Assembly: GCA_022709905.1 (NCBI GenBank)
Contig: JAKLHY010000029.1
Coordinates: 1 to 64,000, forward strand
DNA: 64,000 bases
From: Verrucomicrobiota bacterium
GTDB taxonomy: Bacteria; Verrucomicrobiota; Verrucomicrobiia; Limisphaerales; UBA1319
Direction of reading: 5' to 3'
This document shows positions 51,957-60,857 of the stretch, in pieces. The position numbers and the translations under genes were made by a program. Position 1 is the stretch's first letter, and the number at the start of each line of letters is the position of its first letter. The notes below the pieces were generated by a model that was not told where the DNA came from, made no database searches, and saw only the letters and a list, made by a program, of their open reading frames with translations.

Positions 51957-52727
51957 ATGAGCCATCAAGAGACTTACCGACACAACCAGGCGTATGCGGA
52001 GTTTCTGGCGGGCTGGGATGCTGGATTCTACGCGCGGTACGCGGACACGCTGAAGTCCGGCCCGAAGGGAAGCCGGCTGCTCGATGTGGGCTGCGGTGTG
52101 GGCCAGGTTGTCGCCCGCTTGGATGCTGAAGGCTACGAGGCTTATGGAGTCGATGTCAGCGAACCCAACATTGAAAAGGCCCGTCAATTCAGCTCGCGTT
52201 GCCAGGTATATGACGGCAAAGCCCTGCCGTTTTCAGACGATTTCTTTTCCGGGGTCGGAGCGCTGAATGTGCTCGAACACGTGGAAGAACCCGAAGCCTT
52301 CATTCGGGAACTTGTGCGGGTGGTCGAACCCGGCGGCCGCGTCCTGATCTCGAGTCCCAATTTCTTCCGGGCCATCGGATATCGGGATTATCATCCGCAG
52401 ATGCGCGGTTTCTCGAACAAGTGGCGCAACTTCCGGCGTTTGCTGGCTAAACGCCGGCAGATCAAGAACGATCCCGGTTCAGTTCGCTTCGATCGCATGA
52501 CTCCGATCGTCAAGGAACCGTTCACACCGGACGACGACGCCATCGTTGCCACCAACGCCCTCGAGATTGCTTTCTTTCTCCAGCGCGCAGGTTGTTTGAT
52601 TGAGGGGATTTCGTGCACGGACCGTTATGTAGCCCGGCCAATCGACTGGTTTCTGAACCTGACCCCGTTGCGTTTTCTCATGTTCAATGCCTTTGTCGCC
52701 GCTCGGAGGATTCAAATGAGAGCTTAG
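51957..52727 (+). CDS. Class I SAM-dependent methyltransferase
   Basis: 256 residues from the ATG at 51957; a GTG at 51945 is in frame. The SAM-binding motif LLDVGCGVGQVVARL is near residue 40, followed by GVDVSEPNIEKAR (acidic loop binding ribose), then LPFSDDFFSGVGALNVLEHVEEP (motif IV region). The C-terminal part is less conserved. The family acts on small molecules or sugars; here it sits between glycosyltransferase-like genes, suggesting modification of a surface glycan or lipid carrier. It probably shares a transcript with the YfhO-like gene. Confidence 0.9.
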   Translation: MSHQETYRHNQAYAEFLAGWDAGFYARYADTLKSGPKGSRLLDVGCGVGQVVARLDAEGYEAYGVDVSEPNIEKARQFSSRCQVYDGKALPFSDDFFSGVGALNVLEHVEEPEAFIRELVRVVEPGGRVLISSPNFFRAIGYRDYHPQMRGFSNKWRNFRRLLAKRRQIKNDPGSVRFDRMTPIVKEPFTPDDDAIVATNALEIAFFLQRAGCLIEGISCTDRYVARPIDWFLNLTPLRFLMFNAFVAARRIQMRA

Positions 52728-52770
52728 GGTATCCTACAACCGGACTGGACCCGGCGCGGCCGTCGGGAAA

Positions 52771-53193
52771 TCATGGTTTGACGGGACGATGACTCTGCCG
52801 AGCTGCAACTCGCTTTTTCAAGGCCTCCAGCGCTTGTTGAAGGGTCTCCTGCGTGTCCTGAATCTCGATGGTCTTGCCATCATAGTGAATCCCTTGGGCA
52901 CTGAGGATGTTCCCAATTGTTGGACAGGCAGCGACTTTCCGCATCGGTTTGTTCCGATTTCGCCGGATCCTATCCGTTTCTCCCGCTCCCAGATACCGGA
53001 AGTGACCGGTGGCCGTCATTTCAATAAAATCCAGGCTGGCCAAGTGTTTCATCGCCGCCAAAGACCATTCCGCATCGGTTTTTTTGAGCCGATCGTCCCC
53101 TAAAATCCCGCTTACTTCCTCCGGAGAGAAGAATCGTCGTGGAAAATTTTGCAGAAACTTATAAATGAGTTCTTCAACCACAGAGAGTTGCAT
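52771..53193 (-). CDS. Unrecognised protein, helix-rich, possibly winged-helix
   Basis: 140 residues on the strand opposite to its neighbours. The first 70 residues (QLSVVEELIYKFLQNFPRRFFSPEEVSGILGDD, AEWSLAAMKHLASLDFIEM) have the helix-helix-wing layout of a winged helix DNA-binding domain, but no family is certain. The middle is basic (RIRRNRNKP); the end is a Gln/Glu-rich helix. No signal or membrane segment. The ATG at 53193 has no strong ribosome site. It could be a small regulator. Confidence 0.5.
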   Translation of the reverse strand: MQLSVVEELIYKFLQNFPRRFFSPEEVSGILGDDRLKKTDAEWSLAAMKHLASLDFIEMTATGHFRYLGAGETDRIRRNRNKPMRKVAACPTIGNILSAQGIHYDGKTIEIQDTQETLQQALEALKKRVAARQSHRPVKP

Positions 53194-53408
53194 ACGGGTC
53201 TTTCGGACAAGCGATCAGAAACACTCCAGGGCTTAACGACCTTCTTAGATCCACCTCAACGCCCGGCACCAGACACTCCATTTATCGACCGTGCCCTTGA
53301 AGACTTGAGCAACAAAAGACATGAAGATGGCGCGCGCCCGATTCGTCTACTGATCGAGGCACAAAAGGTATTGCATGAGGCCTCGATTCTTGATGATATG
53401 GCTCGACT

Positions 53409-54140
53409 ATGAAAAACGTAAAATGGAATATGCTGAACGCATCGCTGCGCAAAGAAGTCTTGACCGCCCTGCTTTCCCTGGGGGTGCTTGTTTCTTACAA
53501 CCAACTGACAATCAACAGCCTGGCTGGTGATGACAAGGGGAATCTTGTTCCCCTCGAACTCAAACTGCCCAAGCTGGCTTTCATTGGAACGCCGACCGAT
53601 TTCGAGATGAGCGAGCACCTCGAGCCGCCATCCGACAAACCGCGTCCGCCCTTCATGGCTCCGGCCGGCGTGAAGAACGTGGCGGAAGGCAAGAAAGTGA
53701 CCTTGAGCGACAAGAATCCCACCACCGGCGAACCCGAGTTGGTGACGGACGGCGACAAGGAAGCGACGGACACGAGTTTTGTGCAGATGCACCGGGGATT
53801 GCAATGGGCCCAGATTGATCTGGGTGAAAAGTATGCGATTTATGCCATCTTGGTTTGGCACGCGCATAATGCCCCGCAGGTCTACCACGACGTGGTGGTT
53901 CGGGTGTCGGATGATCCCGATTTCGTCGAGGGCGTCAAAACCGTCTACAATAACGACTACGACAACTCTTCGGGGCTTGGGATTGGGACGGACAAAGAGT
54001 ATTTTGAGACTTTCGAAGGACGTTTGATTGACGCCAAGGGCGTGACCGGACGTTATGTCAGGTTGTACAGCAAGGGCAGCACCTATAGCGCGCTGAACCG
54101 GTATACCGAGGTCGAGGTCTTTGCGCTGCCGGCGAAATGA
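53409..54140 (+). CDS. Exported discoidin (F5/8 type C)-like protein
   Basis: 243 residues. A hydrophobic N-terminal anchor (EVLTALLSLGVLVSYNQL) follows a basic start. Residues about 90-240 look like a discoidin fold: VAEGKKVTLSDKNPTTGEPELVTDGDKEATDTSF, LQWAQIDLGEKYAIYAILVW, DVVVRVSDDPDF and GVTGRYVRLYSKGSTYSALNRYTEVEVF (each quoted in pieces of the fold). Such domains bind carbohydrates or lipids. Its stop overlaps the start of the Agl23-like gene (ATGA), so the two products are probably functional partners at the cell surface. Confidence 0.8.
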   Translation: MKNVKWNMLNASLRKEVLTALLSLGVLVSYNQLTINSLAGDDKGNLVPLELKLPKLAFIGTPTDFEMSEHLEPPSDKPRPPFMAPAGVKNVAEGKKVTLSDKNPTTGEPELVTDGDKEATDTSFVQMHRGLQWAQIDLGEKYAIYAILVWHAHNAPQVYHDVVVRVSDDPDFVEGVKTVYNNDYDNSSGLGIGTDKEYFETFEGRLIDAKGVTGRYVRLYSKGSTYSALNRYTEVEVFALPAK

Positions 54141-55723
54141 GCCGCTGGCTCGTTATTGGACTTGTTCTTTTGGCCGCCGGCGCCGCTGTATTGCGCCTAC
54201 CGCAGTTGGGCCGGCGGCCGATGCATACCGACGAATCTGTTCACACCCTCAAGTTTCGGGATCTGCTTCAGGACGGTCAATACCGTTACGATCCCGACGA
54301 GTTCCACGGTCCTTCTCTTTATTACTTCACGTTGCCGGTGATTCGATTGCTTGCCGGCAAGGACTTTGCCCAATCGACTGAAAGCCAATACCGGCTGGTT
54401 CCGCTGGCATTTGGCGTCGGTCTGATTCTGCTTCTGGCTCTGGTAACCGATGGATTGGGGCGGAAAGCCATTCTCTTCTCCGGTTTTCTTACGGCGATCT
54501 CGCCGGCGATGGTCTTTTACAGCCGGTATTTCATCCACGAACTCATCCTGGTTTTCTTTACTTTTCTTTTTCTGGCCTCGCTTTGGCGGTATTCGCATTC
54601 GAGGAATATCGGCTGGAGCCTGCTGGCTGGTATTGGTCTGGGAATGATGCACGCCACCAAAGAAACGTGGGTGATGGTGGCTGCGGCCGCGGGGGGGGCC
54701 TGGATTCTGAACGAATTGTGGGCGGTCTGGAAGGAAGGAAAAACCTGGCAGATGCCCGCAGGGTTGAACTGGCGTCATGGTCTTGCGGGTTTACTGGTTG
54801 CCATTGCGGTGGCCATTGTGCTGTTCACATCATTCTTTACTCATGCCGACGGTCCGTTGGATTCGATTCGCACCTATGGGCCGTGGTTTCGCCGGGCCGA
54901 AGGCCAAACAACGCATGTGCATCCCTGGCATTATTATTTTGGGTTGCTGGCCTGGTTTCACCGGCCCAAGGGCCCGGTGTTCTCGGAAGCGCTAATCCTG
55001 GTTTGCGCTGTGGCCGGCGTTTTCGGAACGGTCTTTCGTCCTCACCCTCAGTTGGAGAGAGCCCGGTTCGGACGATTTCTCGTTTTCTCCACTGTACTTT
55101 TAGCCCTTATATATGCCCTAATCCCCTACAAAACCCCCTGGTGTCTGCTCGGTTTCTACCATGGGATCATCCTCCTTGCCGGGGTGGGTTTGGCTTTTCT
55201 CTGGGATTGGGCGCGAAACGGGCGCGCGAAAGCAGTTTTCCTGGTCTTATTCACCCTGGGGAGTCTGCATCTGCTGGGCCAAGCCTACCTGGCAGCCTAT
55301 CGCTATGAGGCGGATCCTAAAAATCCGTATGTATATGCGCATACGATGTCGCACATCAAGCGCCTGGTCGAGACTGTGGAAAAGGCCGCCCAGGTTCATC
55401 CGCAGAAAAACGGCATGTTGATCAAAGTGATGGTTCCGGGGAGCGATTACTGGCCGTTGCCCTGGTATCTCCGCAAACTGACCCATGTGGAATGGTGGCC
55501 GGGCCTTCCCCAGGATTGGGAAGCGCCGGTCATTATTTCATCCCCCAAGATGGACGATGTCCTGGATCCCAAGGTCCATGGACTTTATGTGCCCGCTGGC
55601 TTGTATCCCCATCGCCCGCGTCCGCCAACCTTTCTGCAGCTTTACGTCAAACTGGATCTCTGGGCTGAGTATTTGAAGGCATTTCCACCTCAGCGGGATG
55701 AGGATGAGGAGTCATCACAATAA
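54137..55723 (+). CDS. Agl23-like (TIGR03663) polytopic glycosyltransferase
   Basis: 528 residues with about ten to twelve membrane spans. The first extracytoplasmic loop has RRPMHTDESVHTLKF, an acidic Asp-Glu site typical of GT-C dolichol/undecaprenyl-phosphate sugar transferases. The next block DPDEFHGPSLYYFTLP, then YSRYFIHELILVFFTFLFL and GMMHATKETWVM, identify the TIGR03663 'flippase activity-associated' family found next to archaeal and bacterial glycan flippases. The C-terminus is a soluble domain of about 130 residues. Coupled by ATGA to the discoidin-like gene. Probably transfers sugars from a lipid carrier to an exported protein or polymer. Confidence 0.88.
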   Translation: MSRWLVIGLVLLAAGAAVLRLPQLGRRPMHTDESVHTLKFRDLLQDGQYRYDPDEFHGPSLYYFTLPVIRLLAGKDFAQSTESQYRLVPLAFGVGLILLLALVTDGLGRKAILFSGFLTAISPAMVFYSRYFIHELILVFFTFLFLASLWRYSHSRNIGWSLLAGIGLGMMHATKETWVMVAAAAGGAWILNELWAVWKEGKTWQMPAGLNWRHGLAGLLVAIAVAIVLFTSFFTHADGPLDSIRTYGPWFRRAEGQTTHVHPWHYYFGLLAWFHRPKGPVFSEALILVCAVAGVFGTVFRPHPQLERARFGRFLVFSTVLLALIYALIPYKTPWCLLGFYHGIILLAGVGLAFLWDWARNGRAKAVFLVLFTLGSLHLLGQAYLAAYRYEADPKNPYVYAHTMSHIKRLVETVEKAAQVHPQKNGMLIKVMVPGSDYWPLPWYLRKLTHVEWWPGLPQDWEAPVIISSPKMDDVLDPKVHGLYVPAGLYPHRPRPPTFLQLYVKLDLWAEYLKAFPPQRDEDEESSQ

Positions 55724-55743
55724 ATGACGCGGCAGGCGTCGGG

Positions 55744-56694
55744 TCAACTCGAGGATCTTGCCATCGGAACGGATTGGAGTCCTCTCGAAGCCAGTTCCAA
55801 AGCCCCCACAGGGACCATGTCCTCATTCAACTCGGCCATTTTGATGGTTGGCCCTGGACGAAAGACCTCCATGATCATCGGGCCGATGGCGGTCTGCACG
55901 GCATGCCTTAAAGGTTCGCCGATCAGCGACAGCCCTCCCCCGAGGATAATGACCGCCGGGTGCATGAGATGGACAACATGAGACAGCCCAAAAGCAAGGT
56001 CTTCCGCTGTCTCAGTCAAGAGGCGCTGGGCATCGGCATTCTGTTCGGCGAGGGCGGCTGACAACCCCTTGGCTTCGGCGCCGGGAAAACTCGACACGAG
56101 CGCAGCCAGCCGACTGTCGCGATGCGTCTCACAAAACTTGCGCAACTTTCTATCCATCGCCCATCCGGAACAACGAGATTCCACCGTGTCTGCATTCCGG
56201 TTCAGACGGATATGGCCAATCTCCGATTCTCCCGGGAACGCGCCGTGATAGATCTCGCGGTTGACCACGAGACCGCCGCCAACACCACTGCCCAGGGTGA
56301 CGTAGAAAACCGGATTAAAACTTCGGCCTGCGCCATGGATGGCCTCACCGAGCGCCGCCACATTGGCGTCGTTGTCCACAAACACAGGTGCTGTGACGAT
56401 TTCCTGGATCCACTGGCGCAAAGGGAAACCCGACCAGCCTTCGATTTGGTGGGAGCAGGCGATCGCCCCTTCCTGCCAGTTGACGGGTCCGCCGAAACCG
56501 AGGCCGACGGCGGCGGGCCGGCCTTCGGATCGCAGGCATTCCTTGAGGCAAGATTCCAGTTGATGCCGGATCCCGTTCGCGCCGCCAGTGCGATCCACAT
56601 GGATCCGCCAGCGCTTGAGGATTGTTGGAGGCCGATCCGCAACCACGATTTGGAGTTTGGTACCCCCAATCTCGATTCCAAGGATTTGCATCAT
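55744..56694 (-). CDS. ROK family sugar kinase or repressor-like protein
   Basis: 316 residues. The phosphate-binding motif GIEIGGTKLQIVVAD starts the protein; FVDNDANVAALGEA supplies the catalytic Asp; a second Gly-rich loop GSGVGGGLV, GESEIGHI and IILGGGLSL follow. There is no helix-turn-helix, so it is a kinase type (glucose or fructose-like) rather than a NagC repressor. The usual ROK zinc motif (CxCGxxGCxE) is absent: the equivalent stretch has only one cysteine (SRCSGW). It is isolated between an Agl23-like gene and an HDOD gene. Substrate unknown. Confidence 0.88.
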   Translation of the reverse strand: MMQILGIEIGGTKLQIVVADRPPTILKRWRIHVDRTGGANGIRHQLESCLKECLRSEGRPAAVGLGFGGPVNWQEGAIACSHQIEGWSGFPLRQWIQEIVTAPVFVDNDANVAALGEAIHGAGRSFNPVFYVTLGSGVGGGLVVNREIYHGAFPGESEIGHIRLNRNADTVESRCSGWAMDRKLRKFCETHRDSRLAALVSSFPGAEAKGLSAALAEQNADAQRLLTETAEDLAFGLSHVVHLMHPAVIILGGGLSLIGEPLRHAVQTAIGPMIMEVFRPGPTIKMAELNEDMVPVGALELASRGLQSVPMARSSS

Positions 56695-56759
56695 GTTAAC
56701 TGTGTTGGATCATCAGGCGACTCGTCTGGGCGCCCTTTGGTAGCGAAGGCCGATCCGAA

Positions 56760-57956
56760 TTAAAAGCTGTTTCGACTGACCAGTTCACACCAGTGGCTGA
56801 AGCGCTCGCCCAAACCCAATTTGTTCAGAAATGGCCGGTCCAGCCAGCCCATTTCCATCAAGGCGGGTGGCACTTGCGCCGCATGATCAACCGCGTTCGC
56901 AAAGTGCACCAGCGCGACAGGATCCAGATCCGAAACAGGTTTCTCCGATGGACGATGATGCCAGGCGACGGCCTCGACAATCGCGTCGGGCAGGCCCCAT
57001 AAACTCAAGAGATACGCCCCGACTTCAGCATGGGTGCTGTTGAGCACTTTCTTTTCGGCCTCCCAGTCGGCCAGGAGCACCTTCTGAAGGGCCTGGCGGA
57101 CCTCTCGATATTGCTGGGTGTAACTGGTGGCCAACAAGAGCTTGCCGACATCATGCAACAACCCCGCCAGAAAGGCCTGGTCAACGATCGAATAAGATAA
57201 TCCCTCGGCTTCAGCGATCCTGCGAGCCGTCATTCCCGTTCTCCAGGAATGCTTCCACAAATTCTCATACGGGAAGTCCGGCACACGATTGGTCTCGAAA
57301 AGGGAGAAAATCTGGAGCGAAATCACCAGGACTCGAACCATCTCGATTCCTAAATAGGCAATCGCTTCCTCAAGTCGATAGACGGTGTGTGGAATGCCAA
57401 AATAGGCGGAGTTCACCAACTGGAGAATCTTGGAGCACATCCCGAGGTCGCGCAACACCAACTGGCTGATGCGGGGAATGGAGATCTGTTCGTCCCGCAA
57501 AGCTTCAAGCATCTCGATATAAAGGGGGGGCAGACTGGGCAGAGCCTGTATCCGAGTGACCAGGGACACCAACTCCGGGCTTTTCAGAAGGCCGCGCAGG
57601 GCGAATGCTCGATCCAGGCAACTCCATAGGGCCGGCATGGACAAAGGACGCGGAAGCACCTGATGGGCAACTCCCCACAGCCACAATATCGATTCACTCT
57701 CCGAGGGCGATGATGCGATCAAGCGAACCGCCGTCGGGTGTTGATCCCGGACTTTTTTGAGCAGTTCCTCCCAGTTGAGTTTTCCTATTCGATTGCTGGT
57801 CACCACCGCGTCAAAAGGACGCGCCTGGAAAAGCTCCCAAGCATCCAGTCCGTTGTCCGTCAGTTCTTCCTGCCAATCCCGAGGGTGTCTCCGCAGTTCC
57901 TGGCGCAGTTGCTCCAGGGCGGCGGTATCTCCGTCCACAAACAAAACCCGTTTCAT
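56760..57956 (-). CDS. HDOD domain protein with degenerate receiver domain
   Basis: 398 residues from the ATG at 57956; ATGs at 57962 and 57977 are alternatives. Residues 1-120 resemble a CheY-like receiver (KRVLFVDGDTAALEQLRQEL), but the phosphoacceptor position in FDAVVTSNRIGKLNW holds Ser instead of Asp, so it is unlikely to be phosphorylated. Residues about 140-340 are an HDOD domain (RIQALPSLPPLYIEMLEALRD, RISQLVLRDLGMCSKILQLVNSAYFG, EAIAYLGIEMVRVLVI, AFLAGLLHDVGKLLL with the HD pair). HDOD proteins are regulatory, often in chemotaxis, pili or cyclic-di-GMP networks, without proven enzyme activity. Confidence 0.88.
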   Translation of the reverse strand: MKRVLFVDGDTAALEQLRQELRRHPRDWQEELTDNGLDAWELFQARPFDAVVTSNRIGKLNWEELLKKVRDQHPTAVRLIASSPSESESILWLWGVAHQVLPRPLSMPALWSCLDRAFALRGLLKSPELVSLVTRIQALPSLPPLYIEMLEALRDEQISIPRISQLVLRDLGMCSKILQLVNSAYFGIPHTVYRLEEAIAYLGIEMVRVLVISLQIFSLFETNRVPDFPYENLWKHSWRTGMTARRIAEAEGLSYSIVDQAFLAGLLHDVGKLLLATSYTQQYREVRQALQKVLLADWEAEKKVLNSTHAEVGAYLLSLWGLPDAIVEAVAWHHRPSEKPVSDLDPVALVHFANAVDHAAQVPPALMEMGWLDRPFLNKLGLGERFSHWCELVSRNSF

Positions 57957-58190
57957 TGGCATGACAAGACTCGGCATGGGTCGAACCGAAAACCGCCCCC
58001 GGCTCTATCGGCAAAAACAAGCCGCGCCGCGACTGGCCCCCACAATAATCCGGCCCCCGCGGATTGCCCAGCATTCTTTTCATTTGCGGGAAAACGGGCT
58101 TTCAACTCGTTAGAAGTACATGCAACTTTTATAATAGCGGTGTGTCCTTGGATTAGCGAATGAACGGAGTCCAATGCGACAAACGGACGG

Positions 58191-58742
58191 ATGATGGACC
58201 CACAAAAATTTGAGGTGTTCATGCGGAATTACCAGAACCTGGTGTTCACGACAGCCGTGCGTCTCCTGGGTCGGGAGGCCGAAGCCGAAGACGTCACCCA
58301 GGAGGTGTTTCTTCGAGCGTATGCTCACTTTGATGAGCTGGAACAAAGCCCGACGGCGGGGGGCTGGCTGAAAACCGTCGCCCGAAATCTATGTTTGAAT
58401 CACCTCAGCCGCTATCGCGCTCGCTGGCGCTTCTTTTCCGAGTTCCAATCCGAGGACCAGGAAGACGAACCCATGATTGATTTTGCGGCCCCCGATGTCC
58501 ATGAGCAAACCATGGATCAAGCAGACCATCGTGCGTTATTGGACGAGGCCCTCCAAAAACTTCCCGCCGCGCAACGGGTGCCGCTGGTTCTGTTTCATTT
58601 TGAGAACCTGGCCTACGAGGAGATTGCGGCGCACCTCGGTATTTCGCTGAGCAAGGTAAAGACCGACATCTTTCGAGGCCGGGAAGCTCTGCGGAAAAAA
58701 CTCAAATGGCGATTGCAGGATCAGCCAATGACCGTGTGCTGA
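58191..58742 (+). CDS. ECF-type RNA polymerase sigma factor
   Basis: 183 residues. Region 2 is seen at EDVTQEVFLRAYAHFDELE and GGWLKTVARNLCLNHLSRYRARW (residues about 35-85), region 4 at ALQKLPAAQRVPLVLFHFENLAYEEIAAHLGISLSKVKTDIFRGREALRKKL (helix-turn-helix, about 120-170). It lacks regions 1 and 3, as ECF factors do. Ten bases downstream is a membrane protein that may be its anti-sigma factor, then an RDD protein. The promoter targets are unknown; self-regulation is usual. Confidence 0.95.
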   Translation: MMDPQKFEVFMRNYQNLVFTTAVRLLGREAEAEDVTQEVFLRAYAHFDELEQSPTAGGWLKTVARNLCLNHLSRYRARWRFFSEFQSEDQEDEPMIDFAAPDVHEQTMDQADHRALLDEALQKLPAAQRVPLVLFHFENLAYEEIAAHLGISLSKVKTDIFRGREALRKKLKWRLQDQPMTVC

Positions 58743-58752
58743 ACAACAAGCC

Positions 58753-59253
58753 ATGAAAAAAACCATACACTTGGATCCGGATCGGGAAAGGCAACTGGAA
58801 GAACTCCTCCAGCGCGAACTCAGCCGACTTCCGGAGAGGCAAGCCCCGCCCACACTGATCCCACGAGTTTTGGCAGCGATCCAGGCCCGGCAGAACCAGC
58901 CGCGATGGCGGCGATCGTTCGTGCACTGGCCGTGGCCATGGACCTGTCTCCTGTTCATGGTCACGACGCTGGCGGCCTTGTTTCTGGCTTTTGGATCGGA
59001 GTATCTCGTGAATCTCTTTATCCAGGGTCCCCTCATGGAGGATGCTCGCCAGGGATACGCCTGGATGGAGGTGACTGGCGGCGTTGTGAACGCCTTGGGC
59101 ACCGCCATGGTCCTGGTCCTTCGCAACCTGATGACGCATCCGGCCGTGTGGGCCGGCCTGGCTGTCTGCGGTCTGGTTTACTTTTCCCTGATTGGGGCCG
59201 GAACCTTGTGGTTTCAATTGGCCATCAAAAATCCAAACCTTCGTCATTCATGA
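58753..59253 (+). CDS. Membrane protein, probable anti-sigma partner of the ECF factor
   Basis: 166 residues. A cytoplasmic N-terminus of about 60 residues (DRERQLEELLQRELSRLPERQAPPTLIPRVLAAIQ, in parts) ends in an Arg/Trp-rich stretch, followed by three hydrophobic segments (CLLFMVTTLAALFLAF; VVNALGTAMVLVL; WAGLAVCGLVYFSLIGAGTL). The LPxRxAPPTLxPRVLAAI pattern recurs in small proteins next to ECF sigma genes in Verrucomicrobia. No zinc anti-sigma motif (HxxxCxxC) is present, so the role is inferred from position only. Confidence 0.65.
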   Translation: MKKTIHLDPDRERQLEELLQRELSRLPERQAPPTLIPRVLAAIQARQNQPRWRRSFVHWPWPWTCLLFMVTTLAALFLAFGSEYLVNLFIQGPLMEDARQGYAWMEVTGGVVNALGTAMVLVLRNLMTHPAVWAGLAVCGLVYFSLIGAGTLWFQLAIKNPNLRHS

Positions 59254-60857
59254 AAACGTCGACGCTTACATTGGCGCAGCCAAATCTTGAACGCTGGCCG
59301 GAGGCCGGGATTGCTATCTCACGCGGCACTCGGCCACCCAACAGCCCCCAACCGAATCCTCTGAGCCCGCACTCTGGGCCGGGTCTCCTGCGCCCTCCCG
59401 TTTTGGTCCTGCTGATCGGCCTGCTTTTGTGGGCTTGCGCTGGCGGAATGCGAGCGCAGACGGATAATGTCGAATCGACCACGCCCGAGTCCTCCACCTC
59501 GGCTTCGAGCCCCGAGATCCGTTCCTCGCGAATCGAGGAAATCGTGCGGTTTGGACAGGATGTTCATCTTAAAACGAACGAAACAGCCGGCATCGTGGTA
59601 GTCATCTTTGGCAATGCCCTGATCGAGGGCGATGTGGAGGAAAACCTGGTCGTGATCGGAGGCAATCTGACGCTCAAAGGCCACGTGGGCGAGGAAATGG
59701 TCGTGGTCCTGGGCGAGGCGGTTTTGGATCAGAACGCCAAAGTCGATGGTCAAGTGGTGGTGGTGGGTGGCAATCTGAATGCGGATCCGGGCGCCGTCAT
59801 TCAAGGGGAGCGCGTCGAGGTCGGTTTTCTGCGGATTCCCGGGGTTGGCGAATTGAAAAACTGGATCACCAAGGGCCTGTTGATGGCCAGACCCCTGCCG
59901 CCGTCCTCGGGGATGATGTGGAGTATTGCGGGCATATTTACGCTGCTGTATCTGTTTTTGAGCGTCCTGTTCCCCAGACCGCTTCAAGCCACAGTGACCG
60001 CCCTGGAGAGCCGTCCCATGTCCGCTTTCGCCCTGGGAGTCTTAAGCCTGATCCTGGTGGGGCCTTTGGTGTTCCTTTTGATGGTCTCCATGATCGGGAT
60101 TCTGGCCATTCCATTCCTGATCTGCGCGCTCTTTGCGGCGTTCCTGCTGGGCAAGGCCGCCGTGTTCTGTTACCTCGGCCGACAGTTTGGCCGGCAACTG
60201 AACATTCAGTTTTTCCAGGCGCCTCTGCCCTCTCTGTTGCTCGGGATCCTGATCATCTACCTGCTTTATACGATTCCCGTATTAGGTTTTCTGGTGTGGG
60301 GTTTGATCACTCCATTGGCGGTTGGCGCCGTGATTTGTGCCTGCTTTGGATTGTTGGAACGGGAAGAAAGGCCGGCCGCGGCCCCTCGCACCGCGCCTCC
60401 TTTGATTTCGACATCCACACCGGCCGATCCTCTCCCGGGAAATCCGTCGGCGGCGGTCATCGATGCGAGTTCCCTGCCTCGGGCCGGCTTTTGGCTAAGG
60501 TTCGCCGCGACGTTCCTGGATCTTATGCTGGTAATGTTTCTTCTGGCCATGATCATTCAGGTCAGGCCTCAACTCTTTTTCGTGCTTTGGACTGCTTACC
60601 ATTTCGCCATGTGGGCCTGGAAAGGCACGACGATCGGCGGCATCATTCTGGGTTTGAAAGTCGTGCGTCTGGATGGGCAGCCTTTGACGGCGTCGGTCGC
60701 TTTGGTCCGGGCACTCACCAGTTTCCTGTCCGCGCTGGCCTTGTTCATCGGTTTCTTCTGGGCGGGCTGGGATCGTGAACGTCAATCCTGGCACGATAAG
60801 ATTGCCGGCACCACCATCGTGCGATGTCCAAAAGGAACCCCTCTGGTTGTGTTCTAA
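59250..60857 (+). CDS. RDD domain membrane protein with bactofilin-like N-terminal repeat
   Basis: 535 residues, starting within the stop of the upstream gene (ATGA). After a hydrophobic leader (PPVLVLLIGLLLWACAGG), residues about 100-200 are a Gly/Val-rich repeat of the type DLIVVGGNLTLKGHV (VVVIFGNALIEGDV, LVVIGGNLTLKGHVGEEMVVVLGEAVLDQNAKVDGQVVVVGGNL in pieces), resembling polymer-forming beta-helices. Four or more spans follow, then an RDD domain (RAGFWLRFAATFLDLMLVM, ILGLKVVRLDGQPL, WHDKIAGTTIV). Probably the regulated output of the ECF operon in the inner membrane. Its stop codon is the start of repeat copy B. Confidence 0.75.
   Translation: MKTSTLTLAQPNLERWPEAGIAISRGTRPPNSPQPNPLSPHSGPGLLRPPVLVLLIGLLLWACAGGMRAQTDNVESTTPESSTSASSPEIRSSRIEEIVRFGQDVHLKTNETAGIVVVIFGNALIEGDVEENLVVIGGNLTLKGHVGEEMVVVLGEAVLDQNAKVDGQVVVVGGNLNADPGAVIQGERVEVGFLRIPGVGELKNWITKGLLMARPLPPSSGMMWSIAGIFTLLYLFLSVLFPRPLQATVTALESRPMSAFALGVLSLILVGPLVFLLMVSMIGILAIPFLICALFAAFLLGKAAVFCYLGRQFGRQLNIQFFQAPLPSLLLGILIIYLLYTIPVLGFLVWGLITPLAVGAVICACFGLLEREERPAAAPRTAPPLISTSTPADPLPGNPSAAVIDASSLPRAGFWLRFAATFLDLMLVMFLLAMIIQVRPQLFFVLWTAYHFAMWAWKGTTIGGIILGLKVVRLDGQPLTASVALVRALTSFLSALALFIGFFWAGWDRERQSWHDKIAGTTIVRCPKGTPLVVF

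Noticed and set aside
53149..53412. 87-codon plus-strand frame before the discoidin-like gene
   Set aside because: No ribosome site or domain; it overlaps the start of the reverse-strand gene and probably is leader sequence.
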